Source of the DNA: Hibiscus mutabilis
Lineage: Eukaryota > Streptophyta > Magnoliopsida > Malvales > Malvaceae
DNA length: 64,000 nt
Assembly: GCA_019671005.1 (NCBI GenBank)
Contig: CM033752.1
Span: 21,584,969-21,648,968 of the forward strand
Direction of reading: 5' to 3'
The position numbers and the translations under genes were made by a program. The notes under the pieces are model-generated. The model searched no databases. It had not been told where the DNA came from and saw only the letters and a program-made list of their open reading frames with translations. This document shows, in pieces, positions 57,080-64,000 of this stretch (positions are counted from its first letter, which is position 1; each line of letters opens with the position of its first letter).

Positions 57080-58480
57080 ACGAAAGACACGGGTCTTCCT
57101 TTTGACAAAGCTCCCTCGATTGGGTGCCATGTGCTTCTTTCATTTTAGTTGTGGCTTTGAGACAACAGTGGAGGCCTTCACATCAGGGAGGACCTCCTTA
57201 ATTATTCGCACTGGCTCAGATGTAGCAGGGGCTTTAGGAATAGCAGAAGAAGCAGGTGCAACAAGTGGTACACTAGTCTTGGCAGGTACTTTGTCGCCAG
57301 AATCTTGTGAAGTCTCGATCTTGGCAAATTTAACTTGGACAAGCGAAATAGGTATATTGGCATCAGATTGCTGGGTCAGAGTATGAATAGACTAGGGATT
57401 GGATGGTATTCCTTCAGGCACATAAAGCTCTGGTGGGAACTCTAGAAATGTTGGCAAATGATTGGTGCTGATGCCCTCAAGAGTTATCTGTAGGGCTCGA
57501 TGTTTAGCACCAGTATATTACCAAAGCACCAATTTTTGCACCTTAGCCTTCTCCAATTTTTGTAGGATGAGTTTCTATCGCTGGTAAATTTGGAAAAGTA
57601 ATGCTAAGGCGTTAGCTGGCATCTGTGTGACAGGTTTTGCCTTAGGCGACTTGGCAGCATACACTAACTCAACAGCCTTTCCTTTGCCCTTCTATCTCAC
57701 TTCCCTAGTAATCAATTGTTACCACAGAGCAGGAGTGATGGTCCCCTTACACTTCTGGACGTTATTAGAGTCGAGCATTGGCACCTTATGCTGTAAGCGA
57801 AATCGAGATATCAGTGAAAGAAAAATCAAACTACCAAAATGCTTACTCACACATTTGTAGATTTATTCCACAATTAGACAACCTACATTGACTTTTCTTC
57901 CCACCATGATAGAGCGTAGAAAAGCCATTCTTTCCTCTAAAACTATCTCGTTATGTTGGTTGGTATAAGATTTGTTTTCAAGAAGTGGTTCCATCCCCTC
58001 AGTTGTGGTTTCAATATTAACCGTTTCACAGTTTTCTTTCCCTTGGAAGAGACATTCTATTTTGTGCCATTCTCCCACAAATCCTTTAGCAGCAATTGTC
58101 TTTTGGCAGCATCTATGAATTCTAAAAACGTTGAATGCTCTTCTCTTGCACCATCTAAACTAAACATGCCATTAACATATCCTTCATCAAATCAAACACA
58201 TGTACCTTGCTCAAACAAAAAAGGTGAGTCATTGGTTGTGAGGTGGGCGTAGAATTCACGAACAATGGTGGAGTGGACCTCCCTTATTTGTTGGAAAAAT
58301 ATCAATGATGTTTCTTGACTATTTCCTTCACTTCCGGTAATAACCTAAATTGGGTTCATTCTTGAACTCAAACCTTTCTCGTAACAAAAGGTGCAGGCAA
58401 CATAATTTTCTTCATACTTTTCTTGATCTCGTCATTGAAAAAGATTTAAAAAGGTGTTGATGAGAAAGCCATTGCAAAGA
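57080..58480 (-). pseudogene. Athila-2 ORF2 remnant (plant transposon protein)
   Basis: The reading REFYAHLTTNDSPFLFEQG near 58190-58260 matches REFYAHSPNPDNPYVFVRD of Athila-1 ORF2. Further pieces follow in shifting frames, e.g. 57863-58078 ending with a GRKVNVGCLIVE segment that parallels RIINIGKIICDE. The C-terminal Ala/Ser/Thr-rich region is near 57100-57400. There are many stops. Confidence 0.68.
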
Positions 58481-59044
58481 TTATGGAAAAGAAGATGATG
58501 ATTAGAAAAAAATAGGTTCTTGATTTGCTTGTCGTGCTAGATAATAAAAAGAGAGAAGTTTCTTGCTTATAGAAATTGAGGATTAAATAAATGGATAAGG
58601 GGGACGGTTGGGATGGTTTTAATGGTGAGGCTATTGTAGATAATGATGAGTGTGGCAGTTATACGTGTTTAGGGGAGTGGGAGAATGATAGGTTTAGGAG
58701 ATATGGGATTTGACGGCGTGGGAAAGAGAAAGGTAAAAGCAATGGGGTAAAATTTCAAAGTTTGAAAACTTTAACCTAGGCAGCTCAGCAAAAGAAATAT
58801 TTAATCTCCCATGGGCCTTATCTAACAAAATGGTCCACGTGTTACCACGCCCCGTGATGATAGGTGTATGATTGGCTATCTGTCCTGGCATACTGCTTTG
58901 GCAAAATAACTTGTGTTAACATTCACAAAAACCTTTCAAAACAAAAAAAAAGAAAAATTAAAATAAACAAACCAAATTACTGAAAAGAAAATAACTAACC
59001 TAACTATTTACAATGACTATACTGTGATGGCAAAATTACTCAAT
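58481..59044 (-). other. Athila-2 spacer between pol and ORF2
   Basis: No gene is seen. An A-rich stretch at 58920-59000 corresponds to the A-rich spacer of Athila-1. Confidence 0.5.
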
Positions 59045-60300
59045 CTATACCAAGAGAATGGTCTCCTTGGCATTCTTTTGACTTCCTTCCCAATAGTTCT
59101 TCAACCTCTGGCCATTCACTTTGAATGTTGTCCTAGTTTTCAAGTCCTTGATATCTACTAATCCATGAGAATAAGGCTTGACAACGTCAAAGGGTCCTGA
59201 CCATCTTGATTTGAGTTTAACTGGAAATAATTTAAGCCTTGAATTGAACAACAGAACTTTTTGCTCTACTTCAAACTATCTTGGAAAAATTCTGTTGTCA
59301 TGCCACCTCTTTGTTCTTTCTTTGTAAAGTATGGCTTTTTCATAGGCTTGTGTTCTAATTTCCTCCAACTCATTCAAGTCTAACAACTATTTCTTACCTG
59401 CAGCCTTTCATTCCATGTTTAACTGTTTGGTTGCCCAATAATCTCAGTGTTATAACTCTACTGGAAAATGGCATGACTTCCCAAATACAAGCTTGTATGA
59501 GTAAGTTCCTAATGGATTTTTTGAAAGTTGTTTTTTATGCCCACAAAGAATTATCTAGCCTCAAAGACCAGTCATTCTGAGTCGGATTCATAGTCTTCTC
59601 CAAAATACTCTTGATCTCTTTGTTAAAAATTTCTACCTGGCCATTTGTTTGAGAATGGTAGGTAGTGGAAATTCTTTGCTGAATTCCGTACTTGCACAAA
59701 GCTTTAGTGATTAAATGTCATTTAAAATGAGTACCTTCATCATGTATGATGGCTCTAGAGGCACCGAAACTGTTAAAGATGTAATTGTGTAAGAATTTGG
59801 CAACTGCCTTGGAATCATTTGTTGGGAGAGAAACAACTTCAACCCACTTTGAGATCTAGTCTACAACCACAAGTATATATAAGTTGGCAAATGATAGGGA
59901 AAATAACCCATAAAGTCTATCCTCTAAACATCAAATATTTACACAGGCATGATGTTCTGAAGTGGCAATTGATGTTTGCTGGAGATGTTTCTAGTACGCT
60001 AGCATCTATCTCATGCCTTGGTAAAATAATGGGCGTCTTTGAACAGTGTAGGCCAACAAATCCTAACTGCAGTGCCTGGCTATTGTCTTCATTCTAGCAA
60101 AGTGACCTCCATAAGGTGCTGCATGGCAGAGGTGAAAATGTTTTGTTGCTCATCCTCTAGCATACAACGACGAATGATTTGGTCGGCACAATGTTTGAAT
60201 AAGAACGACTTATCCCAATAATATTACCAGATATCCTTCGAAAATTACTTCTTGGCATTACTTGCCAAGTCCAATGGAAAAATGTTGCTGACCAGGTAGT
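59045..60300 (-). pseudogene. pol: Athila-2 integrase
   Basis: The C-terminal part is open at 59045-59251: FNSRLKLFPVKLKSRWSGPF and VVKPYSHGLVDIKDL, close to Athila-1. The core is recognisable but broken between 59280 and 60240 (plus-strand landmarks ccatttgtttgagaatggta near 59641 and gtgataggga near 59890 sit at the positions of the HPQTNGQ and Asp motifs). Confidence 0.72.
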
Positions 60301-60850
60301 TGACTATGTCAGCATATCATGGTATGGTATTGGTTGCAAGCAAATATTCATCAGGGAATTTGTCTCTAATGGTAGCAGCATTGCCATCCTCATGGTAGTG
60401 CTCTAAACGAGACAAGTGATCAGCCACCAAGTTTTCACTCTCCTTCTTATCTCGTATCTCAAGATCAAACTCTTGTAATAAGAGTGTCCATCGAATCAGT
60501 CTGGGCTTGGCATCTTTCTTTGCCAAAAGATATTTGAGTGTCGAGTGGTATGTGTATTCCATAACTTTACTACCCACCAGATAAGATCTAAATTTGTCAA
60601 AAGAAAAGACAATTGCAAGGAACTCATTTTCAGTTGTTGTGCAATTAAGCTGGCCTCATTCAATGTACGACTGGCATAATAGATGGTATGGAAAACATTT
60701 CCACGCCTCTGTCCTAACACTGATCCAATGGTATAGTCGTTGGCATCGCACATGAGCTCGAATGGCTCATTTCAATATGGTGCCACGACTATATGGGTAT
60801 TAACTAACTTGTCTTTCAATTCCTAAAAAGCTTTAACACTTGTAGGTGGC
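60301..60850 (-). pseudogene. pol: Athila-2 RNase H
   Basis: MCDANDYTIGSVLGQRRGNV and FHTIYYASRTLNEA (60640-60753) are followed, after a frameshift, by HSTLKYLLAKKDAKPRLIRW and ENLVADHLSRLEHYHED (60317-60560). The pattern equals Athila-1 but is short after HLSRLE, with no Ala-rich repeat. Confidence 0.8.
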
Positions 60851-61286
60851 GGAAATTGTTTAATTACCTCTACCTTTGCTTTGTCTACTTCTAATCCATT
60901 CTAGGTCACTTTATGTCCGAGAACTATACCCTCCTTTCACCATGAAGTGGTATTTTTTCCAGTTCAAGACCAGGTTGGTTGCAATACATCTCCATAGAAC
61001 AAGTTCCAAACTCTAAAGACATTCCTCAAAACTTCTGCCAAAGATTGAGAAGTCATCCATGAAAACTTCTAAGTTGTTCTCGATCATGTCTGAGAAAATT
61101 GACATCATGCAACGCTGAAACATTGCTAGGGTGTTACAAAATCCAAAGGGTATTTTTCTAAAAGCAAATGTCCCATATGGGCAAGTGAACATAGTTTTCT
61201 CCCGATCTTTTAGAGCGATACCAATCTGATTATAGCCCAAGTAGTTGCACATAAAGTAATAAAATGCCTTTCCTGCCAATCTATCC
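60851..61286 (-). pseudogene. pol: Athila-2 reverse transcriptase, C-terminal half
   Basis: The frame from 61286 down to 61013 reads DRLAGKAFYYFMCNYLGYNQ, KTMFTCPYGTFAFRKIPFGF and the active site VFMDDFSIFG. It starts abruptly at the Tekay-3 boundary. The N-terminal half is not in the window. 60851-61012 is the broken thumb and connection. Confidence 0.82.
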
Positions 61287-63751
61287 TGTAACACCCCTTC
61301 CCGGTTCGATAGGAATCCAAGTCGAAAAGTATTATAGATGAACAATACGGTGATTGGACCAATATTTACAGGGACTTGCACCATAAACGATGAACCAATA
61401 TTATAGTGCGATGCAATAACTAATAACAATCAATAAAGCTTGCCCAAATTGTAATTAGGAGTCATTTAGTGACTTATGCAAATTTATGGACTAAATCATA
61501 AAATCGATAAATTACAGGGTCTTATCAATAATTACAGTTACCAATGTGAAATTAAATGCATGAATGTCTTGCATGCAAATTTCCAATATAATTAGAGTTC
61601 ATTTGTACCTTCAATTAAGCCTTAAAAAATTCAGTGACCATTTTACAAAATTCTAAAACCCCTTTCAATCATCTTTTAACTAACTTACCTGTCTCAGTAC
61701 CGATACTCGAAAGGCCGTATCGGTACGCTTATGTCATGGTAGTTAATAATTATGCACAATAGGGGTCGTACCGATACGGGTATAGCCGTATCAACACGCT
61801 TTGCTTGCCTTAATTAAACTCAGATTCTAGTGTCAATTTTAATAACCATTAAAACGGTTACGTTCGTTAGGCTCATACCGATACTGTGTATAGGTACGCA
61901 TGGTCAAAGCAAAAAAGTCAACTTCAAGGATCGATACGGGTATCGATACAGTGCAACAGTAATTTTTTAGATTCATTTTCACGAACAAATACCCAATAGC
62001 CATATCGATATGTCCCCTTTACCTGAGTCCCAAAATGCATACCTGTACCAATATGCCATTACCCGTACTAGTACAGACAGACTTGTAATGACAGATCTAG
62101 CCTAGTTTTTAATCACTTTAGGGGTCTTAACCTTTTCCAATTGTTACCAAAATCTACAAGCAAGTTTTTAATCATCATATCTACCTACATGTCAAATTTC
62201 ATAGCATTTGGAATCCATTTACCATGATTTCACTTATTAAAGAATTATAGGTCATGTTTACCAATTTTTCCAACTATCCAACATGCCATATTCCATACTT
62301 TAGCTATTTAAACATGATGAGCATCATATACACAGAAAATGGGGCTAAACTAGCATCTCTAAACCCTATGCCACATTGCTAGGAGTTTAAAGACAAAGTT
62401 TACATTACATGTAACTTGTAAACTTGTTTCAAAATGCTTTTTACTCCAATCCTTGATCCAAAAACCTTTTAACCTGAAAATGCATGCAAAAGAGATGCGT
62501 TAGGCTTATATAGCCTAGTGAGGTAGTCAACAATGATAGAATGAACAAAAATGGTATCAATAACATGAAAATCAATATAAATGCATCTCAATCCATATTT
62601 TTAATAATAATTTCAATAACTTAATTCCTTGGATTGATGTGAAAGTGGATACGCGAATTCCCAACTAACATCGCCAACAATGAATGGTCAATATCCTCCA
62701 ACATCGCCAATAGAACCAAAACCAACACATCCCGCCAACATCGCCAAACAGATTCTTAGCCCAAGAAATGTAATCCACTCCGTAACAATGAGCTCATGAA
62801 TTCTATGGCATGCCAATTGTATCCAATGACCATTCGTATCCAAGGATTCAATGGTTAGGCCAATAACAATAGCAATGGCAATGTCAACTTGTCAATAATG
62901 GTGATTCATGATCAATATGGCCTTTCACAATATTCCAATGTTATCAATGATAATACCATGAATCAGTAATCAATATAACAATATAATAAGCTTACCAATG
63001 ATACCTTCAAAAAGGTTTTCATGTATCCATACCTTGATTTCAAGTATGGAAATATAATAGACTGATACAATGAAATCGGAAAAGGCACCTAGCCAATCCT
63101 GAGACTCCGACTACACTCATCGATACTCCCAAAGCTTTTAGGGTTCCCAGATAACAATTCCTTTATTTTCTAACCTGTTGGAATTTGATGGATTTTGTGA
63201 TTCTTCACCTTGATTCTCTTGAGCCAATCGATACCTATAGTTTAGGATTAAGAAGCTTGAGAAAATCAAAGCTTGGAGTATCCACCAATGGAGCTGCTTG
63301 CTTGACCAACTAAGGAAGAAGATGAAGATGGATATGAGGTGTAGTCTTCAGAATTGACCAGTTATGTTATCTCTACTTCTCTTTTTTAATTTTCTTTCTT
63401 CAATTGCTAATTCTAAGTTAGGCTTTAGCAAACCCAACAATGAATGAAGCCCTTTTTGAAATTCCACATGGCTTGATGACTAAAGGGTTGAGATGCTAAT
63501 TACTTAATTAGTCCTTCAACTTCCCAAACTTCATGCTTTTGTCCACCAACTTCCAATTTTCTCAATTTAGTCACTAAACAAGTTTCAAGGTTTGTAATAA
63601 GGTCCTTGATCAATAGCAATACTAATTTGGAATTCAATATTTCAATAATTGTCTACTTTGTCAAAGGTCAATGCTATAGTTTTATTTTAAGATGTAAAGT
63701 TTTCGATTGCTAGAATTGAATTCTAACTAGGCATGGTTTTGGGGTGTTACA
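61287..63751 (-). repeat. Tekay-3 3' LTR
   Basis: On the plus strand it runs from TGTAACACCCC to ggggtgttaca and is 2465 bp, shorter than in Tekay-1 and -2. The motif cluster lies at about 61690-62080, again 400-790 bp from the element-sense 3' end. The inverted cctcactaggc landmark is near 62513. Short catcgccaa repeats lie at 62660-62760. Confidence 0.87.
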
Positions 63752-63766
63752 ACTCTCTCCCCTTTA
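63752..63766 (-). other. Polypurine tract of Tekay-3
   Basis: On the minus strand taaaggggagagagt precedes the LTR start TGTAACACCCC. It is of the same type as 15110-15121 and 44963-44974. Confidence 0.87.
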
Positions 63767-63784
63767 AGAAAAATTTGTCCTTAA

Positions 63785-63998
63785 ACTTTACCTAAACCGA
63801 AGATATGTGGGTGTTAATTCTTCATGGTCTCTTTCGGTTCCCATATAGCTTCTTCAATCTTGTGACTCATCCAAATCACCTTGATTAGAGGAATGTTCTT
63901 GTTTCGAAGTCACTTAACTTCTCTTGCCAATATCTGTATTGTTTATTCCTCGTAGGTCAAGCTAGGTTAAAGTTCCATCGATTACGGCTCAGCAACAT
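63785..63998 (-). pseudogene. pol: Tekay-3 chromodomain tail
   Basis: On the minus strand the reading has TYEE, stop, TIQILAREVK, stop, LRNKNIPLIKVIWMSHKIEE and AIWEPKETMKN, then a stop before HPHIF. This is the Tekay chromodomain. At least five in-frame stops (TAA, TGA) are seen in about 70 codons; most lie where Gln or Arg codons are usual. Confidence 0.8.
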
Positions 63999-64000
63999 GT

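Larger units (their letters stand above)
54700..61286 (-). mobile_element. Athila-2, decayed Athila-type element (partial)
   Basis: On the minus strand, right to left, it has RT (61013-61286), RNase H (60317-60780), integrase (59045-60300), an ORF2 remnant (57080-58480), a 3' region and a 3' LTR (about 54700-55992). The RT is cut at 61286 by Tekay-3, so the 5' half (gag, protease, 5' LTR) must lie beyond the window, if it survives. It is much older than Athila-1 and lacks the Ala-rich linker repeats. Confidence 0.85.
61287..64000 (-). mobile_element. Tekay-3, 3' end of a Gypsy chromovirus (runs off the window)
   Basis: The 3' LTR (61287-63751), polypurine tract and the C-terminal chromodomain remnant of pol are present on the minus strand. 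The rest lies to the right. It is inserted in Athila-2 RT after plus-strand tatcc (61282-61286), so a matching TATCC is expected beyond its 5' LTR. Confidence 0.9.

Noticed and set aside
61013..61429. A single 138-codon protein across 61287
   Set aside because: The part beyond 61286 is Tekay-3 LTR; the frame crosses an insertion boundary.
1..64000. A host gene or a new multi-gene system
   Set aside because: Every readable coding stretch was assigned to gag, protease, RT, RNase H, integrase, Athila ORF2 or LINE domains. The remaining stretches have no coding signal that I can support.

Overview
The window looks like nuclear DNA of a flowering plant, probably pericentromeric or otherwise heterochromatic. 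I see no host gene, rRNA or tRNA gene. Almost every base that can be read belongs to a transposable element, and the elements sit inside one another. The families are those of plant genomes: Ty3/Gypsy chromoviruses of the Tekay/Del type (LTRs of 2.5-3.6 kb, TGTAAC...GTTACA ends, initiator-Met primer site, C-terminal chromodomain), Athila-type Gypsy elements (primer site TGGCGTCGTTGCCGGGGA, an extra ORF after pol), Ty1/Copia elements, an L1-type LINE and a Mutator-like (MULE) non-autonomous DNA element. The species cannot be named from the sequence.

Layout. 1-1520: probable tail of a Tekay-type LTR carrying an 18-bp minisatellite. 1521-5002: old Copia element (A) with gag, RT and RNase H remnants and a 3' LTR. 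5003-21797: second Copia element (B), split between gag and protease by a complete Tekay element (Tekay-1, 6810-18722) flanked by the 5-bp duplication GTCAT. 21798-39640: LINE remnant, split first by a solo-LTR-like insert (23695-25263) and then by a young Athila element (Athila-1, 25762-37492, minus strand). 39812-40671: MULE-type fold-back element with a perfect 9-bp duplication. 40672-41601 and 53182-54600: TE-derived sequence, including a Copia gag remnant on the minus strand, split by Tekay-2 (41602-53176, minus, duplication TGGAA). 54700-61286: second, decayed Athila (Athila-2, minus), whose reverse transcriptase is cut by Tekay-3 (61287 to beyond the window end, minus).

Relative ages follow from nesting and LTR divergence. 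Copia-B is older than Tekay-1. The LINE is older than the solo LTR and Athila-1. Athila-2 is older than Tekay-3. Athila-1 is clearly the youngest: its two 1.55-kb LTRs differ at only about fifteen places that I could see, its 434-codon ORF2 is open, and its pol is broken by few lesions. The Tekay elements carry many stops, nearly all explainable as C-to-T (or G-to-A) changes in Gln, Arg or Trp codons, the decay expected of methylated transposons.

The most unusual signals are short dispersed motifs rather than genes. A GTTGCC-NN-GGCAAC motif is scattered through the LTRs, linkers and coding parts of Athila-1 and resembles its own primer-binding site. Clusters of a TACCGATAC-like motif occupy the same place, roughly 400-800 bp before the 3' end, in three Tekay LTRs and recur in an unrelated element. 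A four-fold hairpin array with a covarying base pair lies in the 3' region of Athila-1.
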